Origin: Amphiura filiformis
Lineage: Eukaryota > Echinodermata > Ophiuroidea > Amphilepidida > Amphiuridae
NCBI RefSeq assembly: GCF_039555335.1
Contig: NC_092637.1
Location: forward strand, 2,500,001 to 2,564,000
Direction: 5' to 3'
DNA: 64,000 nucleotides
This document shows positions 44,801 to 55,547 of the stretch, piece after piece. The translations under genes were made by a program, and so were the position numbers. The notes below the pieces were generated by a model. That model was not told where the DNA came from, did no database searches, and was given only the letters and a program-made list of their open reading frames with translations. The stretch's first letter is position 1, and every line of letters begins with the position of its first letter.

Positions 44801-47800
44801 TCATGAAGTCGTAAATTGTAAGGTCAAATTCCTAAAACCAAAACAAAACATTGCGACGCACACCGTCGTCATCCCTATATCTTCGTGTTAAAAATTGCCG
44901 TGGTAGTACGATAAATCCTCACGTTTTTCAACAACTACGCATGGTGATTTTGAGCTATTTTGTTCGAGATAGGCCGTGCGACTCAGGCTATGCATACAAT
45001 TTGAGATTTTGAGAGCCGGCCACACTGTTTCTATTCTATGTTTTACGATTTTCGCATGATCAGTATATGGCTGGCCGTAACCGCCACAACGTGGAGCTGC
45101 TACGCGTAGCTTACTTTTCGCTTCGCGGAGCTAAATTGACCAATCATGTTAGATCTTTTTTCATTACGCGGAGCCAGTTGATGCATCATCGTTCCAGAGA
45201 AAGAAAACTCTTGCCAAAATTAATGTTTACTATGAATCGAATGTAAATAAACCACAAACAGTTGTACAGGATCAATACCATTGTTTGACTAGTGTATAGT
45301 CAATGTTACCTTGCATGCATGTGCCATGTGTGTGGCGTGTTTGTTTGTTTGTCTACTGTGTCAGGCCAGGATCACTGACACCCACGGTACTGATACTGTC
45401 ATACTATCACGGTGATCATATTGTTGACTTTAAAATAATCATGATGCAGTCATGTCTACAGTAGAATTCACCACGACCTTTGAAGGACTTAAACCCCATT
45501 AAAAGCTATTAAACCAAGATAACACTCAATGAAAACAGCTCAACTATGTTACATCAGATCTTCTCTGGTTAAATACACACTGCACTTGTGTCTGTTTTAC
45601 CTGTGCAATGAACAATGAGCTGGTATTATAGTTTCAGTTGGGTGAATGATTATAAAGCGAACGCAAGGTAACAATAATGTCTGGGCTTTTGTTTACGAAA
45701 TGAGACAATAGTCTGCTTATTGTTAACCAGCGTTCTTGAAAATGAGAAGCATAATGGTTTGCAGACTTAACACGGTTTAGAAATAATTTGTTCATATTTT
45801 TTGGTGTTATCTGTCGTTTACATATCCTTCCTAAAACACAAAAGTACCAATATTTCCAAACACCTAAATTAGCTAAAAATTTAGGAAATGTTACAAAACT
45901 ATATTTTCTAGAATTTCAGAGAATACTTTAAATATTGACTGGTTATTTTTTACACAGTGACGTCATATAGGCAATGGCATAATACTTCTAACATACACTA
46001 GGTCACGCGTCAATGGTGAACGCACTGAGTATTGTGTATAGGAAAACGGGCAGTACCGTAACTACAGTATGTATGGCCTACTACTAGTATATAAAGTAAA
46101 TCCTAACTGGTTTGCTGAAGGTCGAATTCCGCAGGCCACGCCGCGCAAGATGTACAAATCAGCTCCCGGCGATACACTGCAGATCGCAGAATTGTGTGCA
46201 TGGTTTACCACCACTCTGCCTAGCTATATAGTTGTGTACAATACTGTATGAGTTTCTTGTGAGTGCATGTCCATCTTAATAAATAAGTCGGTTCGTACTT
46301 TTCATAAATTACTTTTTGAATCATAACTATCGTGACCGAGGATATCTTGCAACTACGTGAAGATCGTCTGGCAAATTCTTAATGACTAAATTCGCTTCAC
46401 GTAATGAGTAAGTCGTACTTGATTGGTCAGTTTTACCTCCGAGTAATGAAAAACTCTAACATGATTGGTCAATTTGGCTCCACGGAACAAAAAGTCAGCT
46501 ACGCGTAGCAGCTCCACGTTGTGGCGGTTGCGGCCTACCATATCAGTATATTTCTATTGTAAGAAAATGTTATTTGTTGTCACGTAAATCACAGGTTTCG
46601 TTTAAATGTACTAACTGGAAATTAAATGTACTAATTAGTGAGGACCGGTATTTTGCTGTGGATATGTTTAACTGCAATTTGCGGGTACAAAATTTGAAAT
46701 CCTGGGTAAAATTTTGATAATATTCAACTCTTTGAGAAAATTATTTTACAAAGGAATGCTGGTAAAACCAGGTGCAATACAATGTACATTATTGACACAC
46801 TATCACGTTCTTTATCTTCGTCAATAATAGAATAATCGATTTCAATCGAATTGAATGCATGAGTTTGTAGTTGACTACTGAGCGACCTAAGCGATCGATT
46901 GCTAGCCAATCAGATAGAACTCCTTTTCTTGCGTTCAGTGAAATACCACTCGCCTGTCGCTCACTACCACTCGCCTGTCGCTCACCAACGGAGTATTAAA
47001 TTTATATTTATCGTATAGGACGTCGACGGTGTGCGACGCAGATATTTCCCGACTTACGCAATTTCATCATCACATCAGTGTCTTTATTATTTGTTTGAAA
47101 CCTTTCTCAAACGTTCGTGCTCTTTATGTACAAAACGGCTAATCTATCTTTACAAAACGCGTCTTTTTTTAGTAAACAAAAGGCTAATCAAAGATGACAT
47201 TATGAGATTTATCATTTATCATTACACTCCTCAATTCAACTGCCACCGTGGCCGAGCGGTAAAGCGCTAGACGCGTAATCAAAGGAAGTTCCCAATCGCT
47301 GGTTCGAATCCCAACGAAGCCTGTGGAAACTATTTTTCTTCAAAATTCATGATCGCATTCCGAAATGAGTCACTTGTCGGTAAATCATGTATCGTATCCT
47401 TAACTAACATATTAAAGTATTGTTGTGACGATAATTCATTTGCAAAATTGAATATTAATCATTGTGCCTTCAGCCATGATACCCGTTCATCAAGTGAACG
47501 TGGTATTGTCCCTGCGTGGAGCCATAGATGAACTCCTGGATGGGGCAGCTTTAATTAGCATGAGGCCGCATTGATATGTAAATAGCGTATTGTTATTTAA
47601 ATGTGTGCCCAGACGTATTGAGGGCGACAGTCATGTTATCCAGACGGGGAATGGCTGCATATGCCAGGTATGTCAATTTGCTGAGTGAAGGCTGATAATC
47701 ACCTTTCTGTATAGGTAATAAGCTAGTATATTTCGTGTACCAGTTGGTTATAACAAAATATTAGTATCATATTAAATATATTAAATGTATAAACTTTGAA

Positions 47801-50800
47801 ATTTACATGATTTTGAAGAGCAGAGCTTCGAAATCTAGCTAAGTCAGGTAATGTGAAATTCTGCTGCGTGACCCCCTCTGCGTGGTAGAATTATATTCAT
47901 AAAACATTGAATGTAACAGATATCATGGGCAGCCAACCACGATTTATCAGCATTTAAAATATACGTTAATTAACAAAGATAAATAATATAAAAAAATACA
48001 AATGGCAATTAACTAGTAAACAAGCCTGAAATCTTAAAATGTTGCCACGTGATTTCCCGAACACATGATATGTCAACATGTGACCACTATTCAGATTTAC
48101 CGTAAATATTTGGAGTATGCTTGCACATCATGCACATACACTGTGCATTTCTTTACCTCCGTATAAAATCAATAATTCATGCTGGGAGCCAAGTAACATT
48201 GTCTGCTCAGTGCAGATTGTTACTTGAGAGCATAATAGAAATACATAAGACGAATAAGGCGCCATGATGGAAGGTCAGGTCGGGTATCAAAGGTTATTAT
48301 AACTTAAATACTACTTGTATTTCCCACCTTGCCTCTGTCACATATTTCCTTCATATTATTGACAGCAAGTCCTAATTTTGACTTTGCTATTGCAAAATGT
48401 CATTTCATATCAAATTAGTAGACTTTCTTTGAAAAAACATATCACTGTATAGGTAATAAGCTAGTATATTTCGTGTACCAGTTGGTTATAACAAAAAATT
48501 AGTATCATATTAAATATATTAAATGTATAAACTTTGAAATTTACATGAATTTGAAGAGCAGAGCTTCGAAATCTAGCTAAGTCAGGTGATGTGAAATTCT
48601 GCTGCGTGACCCCATCTGCGTGGTAGAATTATATTCATAAAACATTGAATTTAACAGATATCATGGGCAGCCAACCACGATTTATCAGCATTTAAAATAT
48701 ATGTTAATTAACAAAGATAAATAATAAAGAATACAAATGGTAATTAACTAGTAAACAAGCCTGAAATCTTAAAATTTTGCCACGTGATTTCCCGAACACA
48801 TGATATGTCAACATGTGACCACTATTCAGATTTACCGTAAATATTTGGGTATGCTTGCACATCATGCACATACACTGTGCATTTCTTTACCTCCGTATAA
48901 AATCAATAATTCATGCTGGGAGCCAAGTAACATTATCTGCTCAGTGCAGATTGTTACTTGCGAGCATAATAGAAATACATAAGACGAATAAGGCGCCATG
49001 ATGGAAGGTCAGGTCGGGTATCAAAGGTTATTATAACTTAAATACTACTTGTATTTCCCACACATATTTCCTTCATATTATTGACAGCAAGTCCTAATTT
49101 TGACTTTGCTATTGCAAAATGTCATTTCATATCAAATTAGTAGACTTTCTTTGAAAAAACATATCACTGGTGCCTGATGGGAATACACGTCCGCCATTTC
49201 ATTAAACTGGATCGTTTTCGCCTGGTTTGTGCCCAGATGTATTGGGGGCGTGCTATACTCTCATTGAACAGGCAAAGTTCGCAAAACTAACAACGTTGTT
49301 ATTTGCCAAACTCAATTAACATGATCCAAGGGGTCGAACATGAATTATTCATAACGAGCTATAACGGATCGATAACTGGCCTCACTTTCTAGCTAGTAAA
49401 CCAGCTGAATTTTTCATAGATATTGCGTTGCTAATAGAACAACCGTGAATTTAGTGTCACCCCCTTGGTGGAGCGATGTATTGCGTGTGCTTTGATACGT
49501 CACTCCTTGTTGACTTTGCAGGCTCGTCTCCTGATGTTTAATTTAGATTGGTCAACATGATGGCAAATATATTGTCATCATGTCTTGCACGTGAATTCAA
49601 TTATACTTATTATGCTGCAATGTGACTCTGGTAGAACTTAATAAGACATACATTTATTATAGTTTGATCCGTTTGTCCCCACATTATGTTGTGTGAGTAT
49701 TACATTCAAGTAGACTGCCATCATCATGTGATCGATCCTGATGAATCTGTTTCAAAAGGATCATGTGATCATTACTCATTTCGCTCATTTACTGGTAGCA
49801 AGCTCTTTCAGCAGAGCTGGTTGCAAGTATGTTAATACAACAGTGAATGCTTGTTTGTTCTTTGTTGTTTTTGCTTCTTTTTTGGTCGTTTTATGTTGTA
49901 TCCCTATAAACACATTACATTTATCAACTAATTGGCAACTATTCTTTTAATGTTTGCGATGTGCGACATGCCGCTGATGAACATGCAGCGTTTCTGTATC
50001 ATTTAGCATGACACATATAATATTAATTAGATAACAACAGTTATTTGTGGAAATCAAATGTATAAGAAACTATACAAATGTTGCATGGTGATCATATTAT
50101 ATTTAGATTTGCTCATTTATTGTGGTTTTTTTGAAGGTGTACGTCCCTTCCGGTATTCTTGGCGTGGTTTCTAAAAATCAGAACCGATGTCTGGTAAGTA
50201 AATAACGCAAAATGGAAAGGTAAAAGCAGAAAGCTTCTTTCTTTCTTTTTTTTTCTTTCTTTCTTTCTTTTTTCTTTTTTCTTTTTTTCTTTCTTTCTTT
50301 CTTTCTATCATTCTTTCTTTTTTGAATTCTTTCACTTCCTTTATCTTGAATTCCTGCTTTCTTTCCTTTTTTTTCCTTCGTTTGTTTAACATCCTAATTG
50401 TAGAACTAATATTTACGTCACTTTTACTTAAAACCTCCAAAATGTAAGCTAAAAATACGAACAAATGAAAAGATTCTTTTAATTTTGCTTAATGTTATCA
50501 CACATTTTATTTCAGATTATATCATACATGGTTATGTCCATCATGTCAGCAGTATGTGCTGGAGGACAAATAATCTATGACAGCATAGCCGCAACTGCCC
50601 AGTCACAGGAAATTTGTCAATTTTCGTACGACTACGGCTACTACGAATGTCGATCAGCATCGGTAAATATACGTTATATAATTATAAATGAGGTGATATT
50701 GTGCTGTCTGTTATGACTATCAGCTGTCATGTCATAATGTATAGCTGAAAACCAATCAAATTGGATGTTTTGTTGACAAGACCGACTGACACCAAACTGA

Positions 50801-53384
50801 AAAAATAATAAAATTAAAAACTGAACAGTCGTCTTAGGGCATTTAAATAAAGGCACTTAATTTAATGCCCACGTGACCAGATGGGCGCTGACATTACGAC
50901 GTCTAGACAGGTTGTCTGGAAAAGTGACCTTAGGTGGTCTTCCTGTGTATTTCAATTGGAAACGCGGGATGCATGTCCAAATTTTCTAGCAAATTTGTAA
51001 TTTTTTTGCAACTTTGAAGTATTATTGTAAGAGTTTTCGTCGATAACTTTTTTCCGTCGATCAAAACTTTCAAAATTTAGTTCTTGAAAACATATTAAAA
51101 AACAGAATCCCCCAATGTTTAATTTAGTTGCCTTTTAAATTTTCAGCAATTTTAATAATATTTGTCTGAAAAATTCCTACCTCTTAGCATTGTAGCACAT
51201 CTACTGATCACTTGGTGGTCTTGGTATGGCGGCGCCCATGGGTCACGTGGGCATTGAAATTAGTGCCTTTTATTTAATACCCTTTGGTAACTGCTGAATA
51301 AGAATGTAATTTCCGCACTGACTAGAGCTGTGTAAAAAAGAATTTTTGTTGTGCATTTCGTTTCAATACTTTAAAATTCACTAATCGTATTTTTTTTTCT
51401 TTCAGCTCACTCGCGTAGTGGTTGTCCACGCTCTTGCGGCAGTTATTGGGTTTATTGAGATGATTGCAGCCATCGTAGCTTCAGCTTATTGCTGTTGTGG
51501 TTCTTGTGGTGCTACTGCGGGAGAAAATACAGTGGTAAGTGAACCCCATGAGTACTACCTGCTGATTGTTCGCAAAAAGACTATTACTTTTCATTGAGCC
51601 AGTATGGTAAGAATGGTAGTTGGGCTGAAGAGGGAGGAGCTTAAACATCAAGCCGAAATTCGCTGTAGGCTGGCTACACAATCGTCCTCACTCTCAGTTT
51701 TTTGCTAATTCTGGCTTGATTAGAGTTAGCCGAGCCAAAACGCCATCAACGGTTAGAAGGGGCCAATTATAAATAGCTATACAGGAAAATTACATTAAAC
51801 AAATTCTTGCCATTGCAAATAAGCTATTGAAATACCACTCTGAACTTATTGTTCAAGTTAGTCATGTTAGTTATGACTTTCATAGGGTTGGAGTTAGACA
51901 TACCGTGGAAACAGGGCATGTTGCCCATGGGGATCGACGCTAAGTCAGATACCGCGTGAGCAAACTCAAAAATAGCGTAAATAGCGCGAGCGTACACAAA
52001 AGAAACTTCGCGCGCGATGTCACCAGGTCTGTACGCTGTACCGGCGTCAGTTGAATTCGAGTACGCTTAGAGGGCACAGTCATAAAATTCCTATCTGTTT
52101 ATTTATCAATCTAAGGAGTAAATGTCCGTTCATACTACGCCGCAATTGCGTTGCGATGCGGTGCAATGCCGCATCGCATTGTATTGAAAAATACTGCAGT
52201 GCGATATCGCAAATACACTTTAACTTTGAATTGCGACGATTTGCGTTAGTTGCGACAAAAAGTAATCGTTATATCGGCAACGCACCGTATCGCAACGCAA
52301 TTGCGGCGTAGTATGAACGGACCTTTAAGGTTATGGTAGAACAAACGCAGGGCGTCGCGGAATACGACTTCAACTTAATTATATTTCTCTATTTAAATAC
52401 AGATCCACTATGCACAGGCGTATCCCGGTGGCCAGGTGACGATCGTCACACCAGGCAGCTATGCATCGGGTCCTGCTGTAATAAACCCTTCACAATCATA
52501 TGGAATGGGACCATATAATACTCATCCACAGTACATGGTGGGTGAACCTATGAGAGACCAGGCTGTAGGACCTCCACCACCACCACCGCCGAAATACGCA
52601 TCTGCTCCACCACCAGAACAACCATATCATCATCCTGCCTATTCGCCCCCTGGTATGTATATTTTTCTATGTTGATTAATCATCCATACGTTTCATTATT
52701 ATAAGACGGTTATTTACTAAAAGCCATAAAAACATTAAGTGAAATATTTTGGAACAATGTCTATATCGTCAAGATCCGTTGATCACGGTCTGATGCGGGG
52801 TTGTGATTCTATCAAACATATTATACCTCAACAATCACCGTCATCCCATCAATTTATTATAGAATATATTGCATAATCTTCTTATAATTTTAAATGGTAA
52901 ATATGTTGACAAAATGTTTTTATATCTAAGTATTACAACACGGGAATATTATTATGTAGGAAAAAATGGCACCTACGCCGGGAAGGACTGACCTATGTCA
53001 ATTGCGCTCATAGACATGTAATGATATACCACTTATGAACGCGATTATTTTTTGCCAGTCGTGACAGGCAAATCCCGATAGTATAATAAGTTACTTGGCG
53101 GAGCATTTATAGACCAGCTCGTTTCACTGCCTATACAAAATATTATTTACCCGGCGTAGACGATGTGCTCTGGCGTCACATCTTATTGTGAATCGCCAGC
53201 ATTACCATGTATTACAATTACAAAAAACAATTGATGCATAGATTTATAACGTGTAAGCTGTTAAATGTTTTCATTTATTAATTTTATTTCCTTCTCTATG
53301 ATAGCATACAGTTACACACAGCCTGCAAGCACCGTACCAGTTCCACTTGATCCTGAACCGCGCCCTGATACCGCTTTCAAATAA
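41629..53384 (+). CDS. Gene C: MS4A/CD20-like four-transmembrane protein
   Basis: Coding join: 41629-41802, 43712-43807, 50137-50193, 50516-50662, 51406-51534, 52403-52652, 53305-53384 (933 nt, 310 residues). All introns are GT-AG; all junctions are phase 0 except the last (phase 1). Residues 1-58 are a polar N-terminus rich in Gln, Thr and Ser. Hydrophobic spans: TM1 'CCGALLVVLGIVALSTGSY', TM2 'WGGICVYVPSGILGVVSKN', TM3 'YMVMSIMSAVCAGGQIIY', TM4 'VIGFIEMIAAIVASAYCCC'. A loop with two cysteines lies between TM3 and TM4. The tail is Pro/Tyr-rich, including a seven-proline run. 'WGGI....SGILGVVSKN..RCL' is typical of the MS4A/CD20 fold. Known relatives are plasma-membrane tetraspan proteins; function here unknown. 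A tetraspanin is less likely because the CCG motif of its large loop is absent. Confidence 0.85.
41814..42273. mobile_element. TIR element, family M8 copy 2
   Basis: 'ttaaagccatattaaaacatttg' and inverted 'aaatgttataatatggctttaa', in inverted orientation to 20179-20608. Starts only 11 bases inside gene C intron 1. Confidence 0.8.
42280..42990 (-). mobile_element. L2/CR1-like LINE 3' end with RT C-terminus
   Basis: Minus strand, from 42982: 'RSLNYHLRNIGRIRCYIDKD', 'VISRIDYCNSLLYG', 'LQKIQNRAARLV', then after a one-base frameshift near 42715 'LHWLPVNERITYKLLTFAYK' and 'YGNNAICNSVPALWNK', where a stop follows. The 3' end reads 'gcgctatataaattccg', typical of L2-type elements. Palm domain missing, so 5' truncated. 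Confidence 0.85.
43000..43711. other. Gene C intron 1, remainder
   Basis: Contains three loose repeats of 'ccgcttagctta..tgtctttacatttctt' (43248-43650), a local tandem pattern just before the TM1 exon. Confidence 0.5.
43712..43807 (+). CDS. Gene C coding exon 2 (TM1, start of TM2)
   Basis: Acceptor 'tttctttttactgcag', donor TGC|GTGAGT. 32 codons in phase 0: hydrophobic span then 'RLAWNIWGGIC'. Confidence 0.9.
43808..44257. other. Gene C intron 2, left part
   Basis: Nothing recognised beyond a short T run near 43860. Confidence 0.4.
44258..44993. mobile_element. TIR element with ~120-bp arms
   Basis: 'agcctgagtcgctcggcctatctcgaacaaaatcgccatgcgtag' is inverted at 44930-44990, and 'cacgaagatatagggatgatgacg.tgtgcg' is inverted at 44855-44890. 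AT-rich centre without a transposase frame. Confidence 0.85.
45060..46550. mobile_element. Long TIR element, ~1.5 kb, composite interior
   Basis: 'ggccgtaaccgccacaacgtggagctgctacgcgtagct' is inverted at 46490-46540, and 'ttgaccaatcatgttaga' is inverted at 46450-46475. The interior holds a dispersed repeat (45445-45790) and anonymous sequence. No transposase recognised. Confidence 0.8.
45445..45790. repeat. Dispersed repeat inside the TIR element
   Basis: Inverse-oriented partner of 40220-40640, about 5 kb away. Confidence 0.75.
46551..47241. other. Gene C intron 2, nothing recognised
   Basis: Contains a short direct repeat 'ccactcgcctgtcgctcac' (46950-46985). Confidence 0.45.
47242..47326 (+). 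tRNA. tRNA-derived sequence (pseudogene or SINE head)
   Basis: A-box-like TGGCCGAGCGG (47249-47259) and B box GGTTCGAATCC (47301-47311), with a 'ggaagttcc' variable-arm hairpin as in class II tRNAs (Ser/Leu type). The anticodon position reads CGT in a loop without the usual U33. The acceptor and anticodon stems pair poorly (only CCAC/GTGG at the ends). Probably not a working tRNA. No clear SINE body follows. Confidence 0.5.
47327..47706. other. Gene C intron 2, nothing recognised
   Basis: No exon or repeat partner found, apart from a '.tgtgcccaga.gtattg.gggcg' word at 47602-47628 repeated near 49228-49250 beyond the tandem duplication. Confidence 0.4.
47707..48444. repeat. 738-bp tandem duplication, copy 1
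   Basis: Begins 'ctgtataggtaataagctagtat' and is repeated almost base for base from 48445. Carries a small hairpin 'ccaagtaacattgtctgctcagtgcagattgttacttg'. No coding content. Confidence 0.95.
48445..49169. repeat. 738-bp tandem duplication, copy 2
   Basis: Differs from copy 1 by scattered substitutions and small deletions, the largest about 10-13 bases where copy 1 has 'ttgcctctgtc' near 48330. Ends at 'aacatatcactg'. Confidence 0.95.
49170..49679. other. Gene C intron 2, nothing recognised
   Basis: No exon with conserved relatives; no repeat partner found apart from the short word near 49228. Confidence 0.4.
49680..49850 (-). mobile_element. Deleted remnant of the LINE at 42280-42990
   Basis: Three blocks in order match that LINE: 'tatgttgtgtgagt..tacattcaagtagactgccatca.catgtgatcg', 'cgctcatttactgg.agc' and 'ggttgcaagtat.tt'. 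The intervening sequence has been lost. Confidence 0.65.
50137..50193 (+). CDS. Gene C coding exon 3 (TM2)
   Basis: Acceptor 'gtggtttttttgaag', donor CTG|GTAAGT. Only 19 codons: VYVPSGILGVVSKNQNRCL, the diagnostic MS4A-like segment. Too short to be found by an ORF scan. Confidence 0.85.
50236..50375. repeat. Polypyrimidine (CTTT)n tract
   Basis: Imperfect CTTT/TTTC repeats. The minus-strand lysine-rich frame here is an artefact. Confidence 0.9.
50516..50662 (+). CDS. Gene C coding exon 4 (TM3 and loop)
   Basis: Acceptor 'cattttatttcag', donor TCG|GTAAAT. 49 codons: 'MSIMSAVCAGGQIIYDSIAA', then a loop with cysteines in 'EICQF' and 'YECRS'. Confidence 0.9.
50837..51283. mobile_element. TIR element in gene C intron 4
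   Basis: 'aataaaggcacttaatttaatgcccacgtgacc.atgggcgc' is inverted at 51230-51278. The interior has 'cgtcgataacttttttccgtcgat', also seen in altered form near 16263. Confidence 0.75.
51406..51534 (+). CDS. Gene C coding exon 5 (TM4)
   Basis: Acceptor 'ttttttttctttcag', donor GTG|GTAAGT. 43 codons: a 24-residue hydrophobic span ending in 'AYCCCGSCGATAG'. The cysteine cluster at the cytoplasmic face is a plausible palmitoylation site. Confidence 0.9.
51540..52122. other. Gene C intron 5, left part
   Basis: Nothing recognised. A CG-rich patch ('gcgtaaatagcgcgagcg') lies near 51975-52015. Confidence 0.4.
52123..52323. mobile_element. Short TIR MITE, ~200 bp
   Basis: 'gtccgttcatactacgccgcaattgcgttgcgatgcggtgc' is inverted at the right ('gcaacgcaattgcggcgtagtatgaacggac'). 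Lies 80 bases upstream of exon 6 and creates chance open frames. Confidence 0.9.
52403..52652 (+). CDS. Gene C coding exon 6 (proline-rich tail)
   Basis: Acceptor 'tctatttaaatacag', donor CTG|GTATGT. 83 codons plus one base. Rich in Pro, Tyr, Gly and His, with seven consecutive prolines before 'KYASAPPPEQPYHHPAYSPP'; SH3- and WW-ligand-like motifs. Confidence 0.9.
52660..53304. other. Gene C intron 6
   Basis: No repeat partner or exon recognised. Confidence 0.5.
53305..53384 (+). CDS. Gene C coding exon 7 (C-terminus, stop)
   Basis: Acceptor 'ccttctctatgatag'. Completes the split Ala codon and encodes 'YSYTQPASTVPVPLDPEPRP' then 'DTAFK' and TAA. Composition continues the tail of exon 6. Confidence 0.8.
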
Positions 53385-53712
53385 GAAAATATTGCAACAT
53401 TCAACAGTATTTGTATTATTCATCTCTTCTATTGGTTCTCTCTTGCTACTGTTTACAATCTATGCTACCAGGCAAATTACCAATACGCTCGCGTCCTCTT
53501 TGCCGCTTTAATATACGGGTCAAGCTAGAATCACGCGATGTTAAGTACCGTAGTCTGGAAACTCTGGTTAAAATACGATATACCTTTTCAGGACTTTTAC
53601 GAAAAACACGGAATATTCGACCATATTTCAGGTAGGCTAATAAGAACACGTATTCAAAACATGGATACAACGTTGCGTAAAAGCAACTCGCGTGGAACAC
53701 TACGCTGCGTCA

Positions 53713-53718
53713 AATAAA
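53713..53718 (+). promoter_or_regulatory. Candidate poly(A) signal of gene C
   Basis: AATAAA about 330 bases after the stop codon; another lies at 54041. Weak evidence in AT-rich DNA. Confidence 0.3.
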
Positions 53719-53775
53719 AACAATGTGGACGATGTGAACAATCATATCACGACACGAGCTCATCGGATCAGAGAA

Positions 53776-54223
53776 GTTAAATGCATTATGGGAATATGTC
53801 TTGGTTCCGCCACATGTGTATGATTGTTCTTAGAGAGGAAAACGCCCCAATCTTTTATTTCGATATTGTTGTTTGCCTTAACTGAAGCCCGGAACTGAAG
53901 CACCACAAGACTTATGGAAATACAACTACTGGTTTCCTTGACTCGTTTTCTACAAGGTCAATGTATTGATATCAAGACGTACGATGCAGTATCTGATAGT
54001 TATACTAGCATGAAAGTTCATCTGTGTTGGTAGATTTCATAATAAATTATTAAACCTATAACAGATCTCAAAATAAGATTAAGACGTACCTTAAAGTTTC
54101 GGTCACATCTTTGACCCTTCATCTGAAGACTAGCAAATCAAGTTCCGTTACTGATCCCGAACTACTGGTTTATCATACTCCAGATACAGGTCAAAATTAG
54201 TGACCGAAAATTTTACACTTAAT
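53776..54223. repeat. ~450-bp duplication downstream of gene C, copy 1
   Basis: Runs from 'gcattatgggaatatgt.ttggttccgcc' through 'cttgactcgttttctacaaggt' to 'agtttcggtcacatctttgac'. Copy 2 is 54224-55080. Confidence 0.85.
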
Positions 54224-55080
54224 TTTGCATTATGGGAATATGTATTGGTTCCGCCGCAAGTGCATGATTGTTCTCAGTGAGGAAAACGCCCCGATCTTTT
54301 GTTTCGATATTGTTATTTGCCTTAACTGAAGCCCGGAGCTGAAGCACCGCAAGACCTATGGATATATAAATACGACTACTGGCTTCCTTGACTCGTTTTC
54401 TACAAGGTACGATGCAGTTTTTGATAGTTATATAGCTAAAATTATGGCTTCTGCAATCTCGCTCGCCTTAAGGCTATACACAATCTTGAACTGTTGTGAT
54501 TTGGTAGTTCACATCATCTTGCGAATGGTAGTGAGCTTTGACAAAACTTGCATTGCTCAATTCTTAGCGAGTGTGTAGAAGAATTCAAATATCACAGATA
54601 TACTTTTGTAGGACCTGTGGTTCTTGAGTTATGTTGTAAAGAGGGCTGAAACAACAACACTTTTGCAAAAAGTACATAACTCATTAACAACAATAAATTA
54701 AGCATTTTTCAAAGCATATGATTTGTAGAATGACCTTTTGCAAAACATCAAAGTGTTATTTTTCAATAATGTATTGATTTAGACAATGAAAATCGATTTT
54801 TTATGGCTGCTTCGACCAACAATACCGCATCTACCCTTAAGGTGAAGAAAATACAAGCAAAAAAGTTCATCTGTGTTGGTAGATTTCATAATAAATTATT
54901 AAACCTATAACAGATTTCAAAACAAGATTAAGACGTACCTCCTCAAAGTTTCGGTCACATCTTTGACCTTCATCTGGAGACCAGCAAATCAAGCAAACTG
55001 AGTTGTCTTTCTCCATATACAGGTCAATACAGGTAGTGACCGAACATTTGAGGGTACATCTTAATTTTGTGTTGAGATCA
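54224..55080. repeat. ~450-bp duplication, copy 2, split by an M6 element
   Basis: First half 54224-54440 and second half 54862-55080 match copy 1. The insertion lies between 'tgatagttata' and 'aaagttcatctgtgttggtag', which are nearly adjacent in copy 1. Confidence 0.85.
54468..54840 (+). mobile_element. TTAA-flanked element, family M6 copy 3
   Basis: TTAAGG at the left, CCCTTAA at the right; same orientation as 36804-37175. Interrupts a duplicated block, so it is younger than the duplication. Confidence 0.85.
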
Positions 55081-55547
55081 TACTTTAAATAACAAATTGT
55101 GATGAAAATAATTGAACAACGTGTAACCATTTTCAAATTTCCACCATGGACCCGTATTATTATGAACAAATTCTAATCTTGAACAAATTTTAATCTTATT
55201 TTTTTTTTTTTTTTTAAAAAGAGTTAGTGTCAGATAGAATTATATCAAATTTGGCGTTTTATCGTAACTTCCATTCTTGTACATGAACAAACAGATTCAG
55301 TATTAAAATTATATTGTCAGTGTAATTTTTGTGCATAATAAAAGTATTCAAACCAAACCTGGGTTTTCTTAAAAATACTCATTATTATTATGTTTGTAAA
55401 CACAATTAAGTGAGTTCTTTGGACACCGCCCTGTCTTGTCAAACGACCGAATCTTGCAGATTAGATATCGCCCAATATGTATTTTCGGCCCGGGCTGTCG
55501 ATAGCCACGGCCCGGGCTGTCGATAACCAGAAATTACAACACAGTAC
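55081..55547. other. Intergenic, small tandem repeat
   Basis: 'cggcccgggctgtcgata' occurs twice (55486-55524). A ~16-base T run lies at 55199-55215. No gene seen. Confidence 0.55.

Noticed and set aside
50171-50464. Lysine/glutamate-rich minus-strand frame
   Set aside because: It is a translation of the polypyrimidine CTTT tract.
52051-52518. Overlapping 86- and 61-codon frames before gene C exon 6
   Set aside because: They are made by the MITE at 52123-52323 and by a shifted reading of exon 6.
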